Source: Musa acuminata AAA Group
Lineage: Eukaryota > Streptophyta > Magnoliopsida > Zingiberales > Musaceae
DNA: 64,000 nucleotides
Assembly (NCBI RefSeq): GCF_036884655.1
Contig: NC_088356.1
Location: 16,808,001 to 16,872,000 of the forward strand
Reading direction: 5' to 3'
Made by a program: the position numbers and the translations under genes
In this document: one piece after another, positions 8,998 through 18,824 of the stretch
Layout of the letters: every line of letters starts with the position of its first letter
Numbering within the stretch: the stretch's first letter is position 1
The notes under the pieces: model-generated
The model's database searches: none
Told to the model about the DNA's origin: nothing
What the model saw: only the letters and a program-made list of their open reading frames with translations

Positions 8998-11064
8998 TCA
9001 CCAATAATCTCCACATGAACATCTGCCATCTTTGAAATGGTGAAACCTTTTGATATCCCTTAGGATGATCACTTTGTTGCACAGTTTGCTTGCAAACTTC
9101 ATCAACAAATGGCAATCTCCACAAACTCTACGGTTCTTGACAATCCTAATGTCAGCTCCAATGGGAGTACTCAAAAGACCCAAGGCAAGTGCCAACTTCT
9201 CACTATGGCATCCTAATGACTCCTCCTTGTCCTCATCCTCAATGTTATGAAGAACCCAATCTGTATCAGGCTCATAACCCTGCTCTTTAGCTCTGGTTGC
9301 TACTTCCTCTAACTTTCCATATATTTCTTTAGATCGTGGATGAGATCGATCACCCGCAACAAAACGATGTCCACCTCCCTCCACCTCAATGTAACTCCAT
9401 CCAGGTAACCTCTCGATACCACTGTCTTTCATGACAGTCCTTACTTTCTCAGCATCATCATCCCATCTACCTGCTCCAGAATACATGTTTGAAAGGAAAA
9501 TAAAGGTACCCTGATGCTTTGGTCTGAAATTGAGAAGCTTTTCTGCTGCTACTTCGGCCAATTCAACATTCTTATTAGCACGGCAGGCATTGAAGAATGC
9601 ACCCCAGAGAACAAAGTCTGGTTCCATCGGCATGGCTTTCATAAGCGACATGGCATCGTTCAACCGTCCTGCTCTTCCAAACAAGTCCACCATGCAGGTG
9701 TAATGCTTAATGGTGGGCTCGATCTTGTACTCGAATCTCATGCTGTCAAATATCTGGAGCCCTCGTTCAACCTTCCCAGAGTGAGAGCATGCCATTAGCA
9801 TGGCCAGAAATACTGCTTCATCTGGTTCAATGCATTCACATTTCATTTCCTCAAAGCATCGGAGAGCTTTTGCCCAATGGCCATGGATTGCCCATCCCAA
9901 AATCATCGACGTCCAGGTAAGAAGGTCCCTCCTATCCATAACATCAAACACCTGGGCTGCAAGTTCAATCTTCCCGCATTTGGAATACATAGCCACGAGT
10001 GCTGTGCCAATAACACCATTTTCCCTGAACCCACTCTTCAAAGCAAAATCATGAATCCTAATTCCCCTCTCCAAAGCCCCCATCCTCGCGCAAGCTGAGA
10101 GGGCAGATGAAATCGTGAATTCGTTGGGCTGCACGCCTGAATCCAACATCTTCTCAAAGAAACCCAATCCCTGCTCATATTCATCGAGTCTCAAGAAACC
10201 TGCCACCATCGTCGTCCATGAGACCACATTCTTCTGTGTCATCTGATGAAAAAGCTCAACGGCAGACTGTGCATCACCTTGCCTCATGTATCCCTGAATC
10301 AGACTATTCCAAGAAGCCACGCTCCTTACTGGCATCGACTCGAAGAGCCTCCTTGCAACCTCTAAATCACCAGACAAGCAGCACCCGTTGATCGAGACGT
10401 TCCAAAGGAGCACGCTCGATGCCTTGTGCCACCCAGGCGTGTCGTCGAACACCATAAGAGCACATTCCGCCAATCCGAGCTTAACATACATGTCGACGAT
10501 GGAGGTCCGGACGAAGAGGTCAAGGTCGAGGCCGGACTTGGCGGCGGCGGCATGGAGACAGGCGGCGTGGCGAGGGGAAGGGAGCGCTGCAGCTGACTTG
10601 AGGGCGAAAGGGAAGGCGAGGCGGCTGGGCCGGAGGCCGGAGCGGGTGATGAGGACGAAGTGGGACAGGGCAGCGGAGAAGAGGGAGCAACTGGCAAGGG
10701 CGCGGACGAGGGCGTCGAAGACGGGAGGGGACGGGGGGGAGTGGCGGAAGAGGGCGAGCGCGTACGGAACTGCTCGGAGGTGCGGGGAGCAGGCGGCGGA
10801 CACGAGCTGGGCGGCGAGGCGGGCCGTGAGGGGGAGCCGGAGACGGAGGACGCGGCCGTGGACTTGCTTGAGCTGGAAAGCGGATTTGGAGGAGTGAATG
10901 ATGGAGATGAGGTGGTATTCAGTTCTGGCCGGCGACGGAGAGGGAGATGGAGGCGAGAGTTTTGGCATTGAGAGGCGGGACTTGGCGATGGGCCGGGAAG
11001 CCATTACAGTGACCGGAGTAGGTGGTAGGGCAGAGATGGCAGAAGGATTAGACGACGCGTCCAT
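8998..11064 (-). CDS. DYW-class pentatricopeptide repeat protein, At1g04840-like
   Basis: The product is probably an organellar RNA-binding editing factor. The frame is a single exon of 688 codons from the chosen start. PLS-type PPR motifs fill roughly residues 90-470 (for example VASWNSLIQGYMRQGD and VVSWTTMVAGF). They are followed by E/E+ domains with a PG-box-like LPGWSYIEV and a complete DYW deaminase domain. The deaminase shows HSE (620-622), CGDC (648-651), HH (675-676), CSC (682-684) and a terminal GDYW, so the zinc and catalytic residues are intact. The frame stays open to an upstream Met at 11214. I prefer the Met at 11064 because its context (A at -3, G at +4) is good and the stretch before it looks like 5' UTR; a Met at 11004 is also possible. 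The overall plan recalls Arabidopsis At1g04840. GC content falls from the 5' to the 3' end. It is the only host gene seen here. Confidence 0.92.
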   Translation of the reverse strand: MDASSNPSAISALPPTPVTVMASRPIAKSRLSMPKLSPPSPSPSPARTEYHLISIIHSSKSAFQLKQVHGRVLRLRLPLTARLAAQLVSAACSPHLRAVPYALALFRHSPPSPPVFDALVRALASCSLFSAALSHFVLITRSGLRPSRLAFPFALKSAAALPSPRHAACLHAAAAKSGLDLDLFVRTSIVDMYVKLGLAECALMVFDDTPGWHKASSVLLWNVSINGCCLSGDLEVARRLFESMPVRSVASWNSLIQGYMRQGDAQSAVELFHQMTQKNVVSWTTMVAGFLRLDEYEQGLGFFEKMLDSGVQPNEFTISSALSACARMGALERGIRIHDFALKSGFRENGVIGTALVAMYSKCGKIELAAQVFDVMDRRDLLTWTSMILGWAIHGHWAKALRCFEEMKCECIEPDEAVFLAMLMACSHSGKVERGLQIFDSMRFEYKIEPTIKHYTCMVDLFGRAGRLNDAMSLMKAMPMEPDFVLWGAFFNACRANKNVELAEVAAEKLLNFRPKHQGTFIFLSNMYSGAGRWDDDAEKVRTVMKDSGIERLPGWSYIEVEGGGHRFVAGDRSHPRSKEIYGKLEEVATRAKEQGYEPDTDWVLHNIEDEDKEESLGCHSEKLALALGLLSTPIGADIRIVKNRRVCGDCHLLMKFASKLCNKVIILRDIKRFHHFKDGRCSCGDYW

Positions 11065-11562
11065 GTTGCCGGCGGCAGGTGCCCCGGCAAGGCAAAGGGT
11101 GGGGCGTCGCAATGTTGGTGGGTCAGGGCGGTTCAAATTTGTCGATCTGAGACCGAGGAAAGAGATACCGTTTATTATGTGGGTGTTGGATTTCAATGGG
11201 ATTAAAAGCCACATTACAAAGGTTGACCTCCAAGAAATAGTTTGACCACTTTTGATGCATTATGACCGCAACCAAATTAGTACCATTAAGCTTAATTGAA
11301 TCACCCGTCAAAATTTGAAGAACTATGTGCACTCTTGCTAATGATGAATAAACTTGTGGGTCAGATCATTAAGTTCATGAAAGTATTACTTGTTTATTAT
11401 CATTATTGTTAAGGAAAACTTAGTTTCCGATTTTTACTCGCTCATTTTCGAAGTTCTACCCTAAAATATCATTCACATAAAAAGGAAAGGAATCTCAAAA
11501 CAATAAACATTGAATTTCGACTCTTAAACTAAATACTAGTAAATTATTTATAGAGTTGATGG
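11065..11562 (-). promoter_or_regulatory. 5' UTR and remaining promoter of the PPR gene
   Basis: About 500 bases separate the PPR start codon from the first retrotransposon base at 11563. An AT-rich ATAATAAA-like stretch lies near 11170-11180 on the minus strand, followed by GC-richer sequence consistent with a 5' UTR. All sequence further upstream is mobile DNA. Confidence 0.4.
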
Positions 11563-11568
11563 TGTTGG

Positions 11569-13337
11569 TGTTAAGATCGAGAGCACTAAGAGGGGGGGGG
11601 GGGGGGGGGGGTGAATTAGTGCAGCGGAAAACTTTCTGCGATTAAAATCGAAAGCTGCGTTCAAACGATAAAAATAACTTTTGTATGAAAGTTGATACTA
11701 AGCAAGGTTAAAGTCAATCTATGCAGGCTGTTTGCAACTATGATGAAAACCAGAATATCGGCGCAAACTGAAATCCGACGTTCGTACGAAGAAACTGATT
11801 TACGTCTAAATGCTGATTCGTAAATCACTTGATTAGATAAGACGCAGTTTAAGCAGGAGTATAAAGGCAGTGTGCAGTTATGGTAAAGCTCAAAACGTAA
11901 ACGTAATCTGCAATATGATGATCATACAAAGAAGCAGATTTACGTCTAAATGCAGATTTACGTCTAAACGCAGATTTACGTCTAAATGCAGATTTACGTC
12001 TGAACCTTGAAACTCGTTCGTAAAATCGCAGAGGGCAGTAAGCTATTGAGAAGTTTGCAGTGAAGGTAAAATGCTCAAAGGAAATGCAAACCGAGATTTA
12101 GAGTGGTTCGGTCAATCTTGACCTACTCCACTTTTGGCTTCCTCCACCGACGAGGTCACCGACGTCAACTAGAGGCCTTCCTTCAATAGGCGAAGGCCAA
12201 CCACCCTCTTACAGATTCACTCCTTTTGACGGGCTTAGGAGACAACCCTTACAGCAGTTTTCTCTCCTCTCTTTACAACTCAAACTTTGAAGAACAGAAA
12301 GAGGAGAACTAGCAGTTTTGAGCTCTAAGAACCACAGAAAGACAGCAAGATTTCGAGTGTGTGTTCTGTGCTTTCAGTGTTGAATGGGTGGGGTATTTAT
12401 AGGCCCCAACCCAGTTCAAATTTAGAGCTCAAATCTGTCAATTCCCGAAATTCTGGGATCAGGCGGTTGCACCTCCTGACTAGGGCGGTTGCACCGCTTG
12501 GCAGAGCTCGAAGACTGAGCCTCTGGGCAGTGCCACCTCTGTCAGGGGCGGTTGCACCTCTCTGCTAGAGCTCGAAGACCAAGCTCAGGTGGTTGCACCG
12601 CCTGACTGGGGAGGTTGCACCGCTTGGTAGAGCTCGAAACTTGAGCTCTGGCGGTGCTACCTCTTGACAGAAGAGGTTGCACCGCCCAGTCTCGCTCGGA
12701 GACTGAGCCCGGGGCGGTGCCACCTCTTGGCTGGGACGGTTGCACCGCCCAGTCTCGCTGGGAGACATAGCCTAGGCGGTGCTACCTCCTGGCTTGGGCC
12801 GTTTCACCTCCCACAGCAATCAGGGTCCGAATGGGTTAATCCATTCGGCCCAATTTGATTCTTTCAAGGGCCCAATTGCCCCAAGATTAAGCTAATGGGA
12901 TCACCTCCCATTTCTAATTTAATCAATGTGCTAACTACGATTTTTTCCTAAGACATATTCTGCAGCTTGCTCCGGTGCGTCAATCGCTTCTTCCGACGAG
13001 TTTCCGGTGAACTTCCGTCGATCATCCGACGAACCCTCAGTGATCCTCCTGCGGACTTCCGGCAAACTCCTGGACTTGCGACGATCCGCTTGGCAAGTTC
13101 CGACGAGCTCCTTTGGTAAGCTTCTGGACTTCTCGGATTTGTTCCCGCAGAACCTCCGACGACTATCCGAACTTCCGTCGAGCTCTCGAACTCCCAACGT
13201 GATCATTGTCATGACTCCAGCGTAACTCCTGCTGCATGTCTTACTTTCATCGTAGTTAATCCTGCACACTTATCTCAACACACAGATTAGATAAACAAAT
13301 GATAATTGACTTCATCATCAAAATTCGAGATTCAACA
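11569..13337 (-). repeat. 3' LTR of the complete SIRE-like element
   Basis: The LTR is 1769 bp, bounded on the minus strand by TGTTGAATCTCG and ATCTTAACA. A TATA box lies at 12394-12401 and the U3 palindrome array at about 12460-12810. A run of 20 G residues (C on the transcript strand) at 11592-11611 lies between the arms gcactaa (11583-11589) and ttagtgc (11616-11622). The LTR would direct transcription toward the PPR gene. Confidence 0.92.
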
Positions 13338-13351
13338 ATCTCCCCCTTTTT
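13338..13351 (-). promoter_or_regulatory. Polypurine tract
   Basis: The minus strand reads AAAAAGGGGGAGAT immediately before the 3' LTR. This is the expected plus-strand priming site. Confidence 0.9.
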
Positions 13352-14140
13352 GATGATGACAATCAATTGATAATGGAGTTAACCTTAACTCCCCCTGTCT
13401 ATATGCCATACTTCTTGAATTTAAAAACTTTATAAATTCAAGAGACATATTCCCATCATGATTCCTATCATGATGTATATCTTTGAAGATGATGTCAAGG
13501 CTTGACATTCATTTTCAAATATAACAAGTTTGAATGATGGTTATTGTAGCAATTCATCATATTGTAAGATATCGACATGTAAAATTGTGAAGCAAGATTT
13601 TGATATCATTACATTATGTACACATTTCGAATATTTTAGCAAGTGTAGCATTGCATCACATGGTAAGATATCAGCTCGTACGATGCAAATATTTGTTTGA
13701 TATCTTGATACAGGGCATATAGCAATGATAGCAATCATATATTTCTTGGTGATGCAAACATATCAATTCATATATTTCTCCCCCTTTGTCATCAACAAAA
13801 AGCATGGTAGATGTGATTCCAGGAGAACAATATAAGCAGGTTATCAAGCACATAAAGGAAGGCATGACATGTATAATGCTTTGAATACCTCTTCTCCTTG
13901 TATGTTATAATTCTTTGTGCATGAAGGAGGAAACTCATTTTTCCAAAAAAAAATTTACATAAGAGTGTACAGGAAAATCCGATTTTTAGCATTCAAATTG
14001 TTAAGCAAATCCGAAAATGAAATGAACTCTTCCATGCATTCGAACATAAGTAAGTTATTTGATCAAGTGATACCAAGGCATGTAATAGTAATCAAGTGAT
14101 TTGATCATTCAATAAAGTCCGAAAAATAATTTTAACTGGT
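13352..14140 (-). other. 3' non-coding region of the SIRE-like element with inverted repeats
   Basis: There is no env-like frame after RNase H. Inverted repeats lie at 13375-13392 (8-bp arms) and 13414-13442 (10-bp arms). Two diverged repeats carrying gtaagatatc lie at 13550-13715. A second purine-rich tract is near 13782-13790. Confidence 0.7.
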
Positions 14141-15940
14141 TTAAGTATTCGGACACATCAACATTCCTAATTCTCTTCTTATGAAATCAAATTGTTCTTC
14201 ACTTAGAGGTTTTGTAAAGATATCAGCTAGTTGATGTTTCGTATCAATGAACTCTATGATTACATCATGATTCGTAACATGATCTCGTATAAAGTGATGT
14301 CTAATATCAATATGTTTTGTTCTTGAGTGTTGTATAGGGTTCTTTGTTAAGCATATTGCACTTGTGTTATCACATTTAATGGGAATATTTTTAAGATGAA
14401 CTTTATAATCTTCTAAGGTGTTTTTCATCCAAACAACTTGTGCACAGCATGCACTTGCTGCAATATATTCAGCTTCGGTTGTAGATAGTGCAACCGAGTT
14501 TTGTTTCTTAGATGACCAGGAAACAAGGGCATGTCCTAAGAATTGACATGTTCCTGATGTGCTTTTTCTATCTAATCTACAGCCAGCGAAGTCCGCATCA
14601 GCATAAGCAATTAACTCAAGATTCTTTGATTTTGGGTACCATAATCCTAGATTTGTGGTACCATTAAGATATCTGAGTATTCTTTTAACTGCTTTGAGAT
14701 GAGATATCTTAGGGTTTGATTGAAATCTAGCACAAAGTCCTACACTGAACATGATGTCTGGTCTAGTTGCACTGAGGTAAAGTAAACTTCCTATCATACC
14801 CCTATAAGTTTTTTGATCGAAGCTTTCTCCACTTTCATCAATTTCTAACTTAGTGGACGTGCTCATAGGAGTGTTAATAGCTTTTGAGTTATTCATATTA
14901 AACTTCTTTAGTAAACTCATAGCATATTTAGTTTGACTAATAAAGATGTCATTGCTTAGTTGTTTGATTTGTAGACCTAAGAAGAATGTTAACTCTCCCA
15001 TTAGACTCATTTTGAATTCAAGACTCATAGTTTTAGCAAAAGATTCACAAAGAGATTCATTCGTAGAACCAAAGATAATATCATCAACATAAATTTGAAC
15101 AATGAGAAAATTATTTTCAAAGTTCTTGATGAATAATGTAGTATCAACCTTGCCTTTTGTGAAATTATTTTCAATAAGAAAAGAACTAAGTCTCTCATAC
15201 CAAGCCCTCGGAGCTTGTTTTAAACCATAGAGAGCTTTAGTTAATCTAAACACATGATTAGGGAGACTATTATTTTCAAATCCAGGAGGTTGTTCAACAT
15301 AGACTTCTTCGGAAATAAAGCCGTTAAGAAAAGCGCTTTTAACATCCATTTGAAACAACTTAAAATTATTACTACTAGCGTAGGCAAGGAGCATCCTTAT
15401 GGCTTCTAATCGAGCCATAGGAGCGAAGGTTTCTTCGTAATCGATACCTTCTTCTTGGTTGAAACCTTTGGCCACTAATCTAGCCTTGTTTCTAACCACG
15501 ATACCATTTTCATCTTGCTTGTTTCTAAAGACCCATTTAGTATCAATAACTAAATGGTCATTTGGCCTAGGAACAAGCGTCCATACCTCATTTCTCTCAA
15601 ATTGATTCAATTCATCTTGCATTGCGATAATCCATGAATCATCTTTCATGGCTTCATCAACACATTTGGGTTCAATATAGGAGAGAAAAGTGGCGTTGGC
15701 ACAAAAATTTTTAAGAGAAGATCGTGTTTGAACCCCTTTTGATGTGTCTCCTAAGATTAGCTCCTTAGGATGAGCATCTACATACTTCCAATCCTTGGGT
15801 AAGGAAATCTTGGAAGTGGATGCATCCAAGTTGCTAGTTGGAGACGGGGTTTTATTTAAATTCAAGGAATCAAAATTAACATCATCATCAAAATCATTTT
15901 TCCTAATTTCGGAAATCTCATTGAAAACAACATGAATGGA
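14141..15940 (-). pseudogene. Copia reverse transcriptase and RNase H
   Basis: Reverse transcriptase motifs occur in order: [60 protein letters not shown] and the catalytic YVDDIIFGS. RNase H follows, with [30 protein letters not shown] and the [13 protein letters not shown] block. The segment itself is uninterrupted, with a first Met at 15865, but it is separated from integrase by an in-frame TAA at 15941-15943 and by further stops upstream. It is therefore a fragment of a broken polyprotein rather than a gene in its own right. Confidence 0.9.
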
Positions 15941-16264
15941 TTATTCAATAATTAAAGTTCTTTTATTGAAGATACGAAAAGCTTTGGAAACCGAAGAATA
16001 ACCAAGAAAGATTCCTTCATCGGATTTAGCATCAAATTTTCCTAAGTTATCCTTTTCATTCAAGATAAAACACTTACACCCAAAGACTCTAAAATATAAA
16101 ACATTGGGTTTTTTGTTATTTCATAACTCATAAGGAGTTTTGGTGAGTAAGGGTCTTACTAGAACTCTATTCAAAATATAGCATGCAGTGTTTACGGCTT
16201 CGGCCCAAAAATATTTGGGTAGGCTATGTTCATTCAACATGGTTCTTGCCATTTCTTGTAGATT
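15941..16264 (-). pseudogene. Integrase C-terminal/linker segment with in-frame stops
   Basis: The frame continues integrase (NLQEMARTMLNEHSLPKYFW) and a conserved copia linker (RVFGCKCFILNEKDNLGKF). It is interrupted by TGA at 16121-16123, where a Trp codon is usual, and ends at the TAA at 15941-15943. The TGA at 16265-16267 separates it from the integrase core. Confidence 0.85.
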
Positions 16265-17128
16265 TCAATTTTTTCTTTCTACTACCCCATTTTGTTGAGG
16301 ATTTCTTGGAGTAGAGAAATTATGGTTGTATCCATTGAGTTCACAGAATTCTTGAAAATCATGGTTTTGAAATTCTCCACCATGATCACTTCTAATTGAC
16401 GAAATCATAAAGCCCTTCTCATTTTGAACAAGTTTACAAAACTTGGTAAAGTATCTAAAGCATTCATTTTTCTGTTTTAAGAAGTAAGTCCATGTATATC
16501 TACTATAGTCATCTACAATGACAAAGGCGTATTTGCTACCTCCTAGACTCGATGTAGAGATTGGTCCGAACAAGTCCATATGGATCAGTTGTAAGGGCCT
16601 AGAGGTGCTTATTTGATTCTTAGTTTTGAAGCTACCCTTAATTTGGTTACCTAATTGGCAAGCATCACATACATTATCTTTGATGAACTTGATATGAGGA
16701 ATTCCTCTTACAAGTTCTTTAGATGATATTTGAGTGATTAGTTTCATGCTAGCATGACCTAATCTTCTATGCCATAGCCAAGCATCCTCATTCAAAACCG
16801 AAAAACATATTTCATTACACAAATCATTGATGTTAATGGTGTATACGTTATTTTGTTTTAATACAATCATAGACATGTTTCTATGTGGTTTTTCAATGAT
16901 GCAAGCATTAGATTCGAATTTGACAGTGTATCCTTTATCACATAATTGACTAATGCTTAAGAGGTTATGTTTTAAACCATCAACCAACAAAACATCTTCA
17001 ATAAAGAAGTTGGATTTGTTACCTATGGTTCCTTTGCCAATGATTTTACCCTTGTTGTTGTCTCCGAAGGTGACATAGCCTTCGTCTATGCTAGTGAGCT
17101 TAGATAATTGAGATGGATCTCCGGTCAT
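16265..17128 (-). pseudogene. Copia GAG-pre-integrase and integrase core
   Basis: The segment carries the zinc-binding HHCC region (HRRLGHAS ... CDACQLGN). The integrase core follows with its three acidic positions: HMDLFGP, RSDHGGEF and QQNGVVERKN. It ends at an in-frame TGA (16265-16267) directly after VVERKN. It begins just after the protease active site region. Confidence 0.9.
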
Positions 17129-17674
17129 ATGCCTTGAGCATCCACTATCAAGGTACCATCTCTTGCTCCTAGCTTGCGATGGTGTGGGTTTCTACAAGAA
17201 AGGATGATTTTTAGGTACCCATTTGCTTTTGGGTGCCTCAAAGATAGATCTACATTGTTTCTCATGTTGCATAGAGTTTATCATGGTTCCTTTAGGAACC
17301 CAAGTCAGTTTGTTTGGACTTATTTTCTTGAATGGACAATAATGCGTCTTCTGTCCAAATTTGCAACAAAAGTTGCATTTGGTTTGGTGTTGAACATGTA
17401 AGATGGGGCCTTTTATGAAGGTGGTTGGATTTAGGTGAGGACTTCTCACAAATCCAATTCCACTCTTTTTTGGAACGTGACCCTTGTTTGCAAGGATCAT
17501 GTTCAAAGACTTGCTACCAACCTCGAATTTCTTCAAGGTGTCCTTAAGTAGTAGGTTTTCTTTTTCGAGAGTTTCTAGATCATGGCATTTGATACATGAA
17601 TTTAATCTATCATGATATTCAGTTTTTAACTTATCAAAATCACAAGTAAGACTATCATGCTCCTTTTTTAGCAA
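17129..17674 (-). pseudogene. Gag C-terminal region and retropepsin active site
   Basis: The segment covers a coiled-coil-like stretch (KKEHDSLTCDFDKLKTEY), a Cys/His-containing block (CNFCCKFGQKTHYC), the SKWVPKNHPFL block and, after a TAG at 17192-17194, the protease motif WYLDSGCSRHM. The D-S-G triad is at about 17141-17149. It is out of frame with gag because one base appears to be missing from a T run near 17711-17716. Confidence 0.85.
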
Positions 17675-18774
17675 TTTGTATTTTCTATTGATAATCTTGT
17701 ATTCATCAAAAAGTCATGGAAGGCATTTAATAATTCATCGAAAGATAAATCAGCATCTAATAAATTCGTTACCTCTTCTCCGATGGCCATTAAGGCGTAA
17801 TGAGCAACTTGCTCGGTGTTGGACTCCTCTTCTTCGGATGTGCTTGAATCATCCCATGTTGCTTTGAGCGCGTTCTTCTTTGTTGTTCTCTTTTTGGCTT
17901 GGGGACAATCACTCTTGTAGTGTCCTGGCTTTTTGCACTCATAGCAAATAACTTGGTCCTTCTTGGGTTCAAGTTTATTTTTAGTGTCATTCTTAAACTT
18001 GTTTCTTTTAATGAATTTTTTAAATTTTCTTGTTAGAAGTGCCAAGTCATCGTCACAATCCTCATCACTTGAGTTTTCTTTCAAGTGGTCTTCCAAAGTT
18101 CTAAGTGTCATATCCTTCCTATTCTTTGGAAGGATGTCTTCTTGCTCTTCATGAGCTTTGCAAGTCATCTCGTAGGTCATTAATGACCCAATTAGTTCTT
18201 CAAGAGGGAAGTTGTTCAGATCTTTTGCCTCTTGAATAGCAGTGACTTTAGGATCCCAATTCTTAGGAAGGGATCTTAGAATCTTATTTACGAGCTCAAA
18301 ATCCGAAAAACTTTTTCCGAGTCCTTTTAGACCATTGACGACATCCGTGAAACGGGTAAACATGTCGCCAATAGTCTCACTCGGTTTCATCCGGAAAAGT
18401 TCGAAAGAGTGTAACAAAAGATTGATTTTTGACTCTTTCACTCTACTTGTGCCTTCATGAGTCACTTCGAGTGTGTGCCAAATATCAAATACAGTTTCAC
18501 AAATCGAAACACGATTAAACTTGTTTTTATCAAGTACGCAAAATAAGGCATTCATAGCCTTTGCATTAAGAGCGAAAGCCTTCTTCTCCAAATCATTCCA
18601 ATCGATCATTGGAAGAGAAGACTTCGAAAAACCATTTTCGATAAGATTCCAAAGTTCAACATCCATAGAGATAAGAAAGATCCTCATTCGGGTCTTCCAA
18701 TAGGTGTAGTCCGTCCCATTAAACATGGGTGGACGTGTAATAGAATGGCCCTCTTGGTTTCCGGTGTAAGCCAT
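17668..18774 (-). pseudogene. Copia gag of the complete SIRE-like element
   Basis: The 368-codon frame opens with a PPMFNGTDYTYWKTRM block and runs through the gag (UBN2) domain. A complete CCHC knuckle, CYECKKPGHYKSDC, follows. A single-base frameshift near 17711-17716 replaces the C-terminal residues and prevents read-through into pol. The gag domain and knuckle are intact, so a truncated gag could still be made. Confidence 0.9.
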
Positions 18775-18810
18775 CTCTCTTGGGTTTTAATCCGTTCGAG
18801 AGTTAACCGG

Positions 18811-18822
18811 GCTCTGATACCA
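18811..18822 (-). promoter_or_regulatory. Primer binding site (initiator-Met tRNA)
   Basis: The minus strand reads TGGTATCAGAGC, two bases from the 5' LTR boundary at 18825. Confidence 0.92.
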
Positions 18823-18824
18823 AT

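Noticed and set aside
10388..10897. 169-codon frame antisense to the PPR gene
   Set aside because: It is a by-product of the GC-rich codons of the PPR 5' half; no domain is recognisable.
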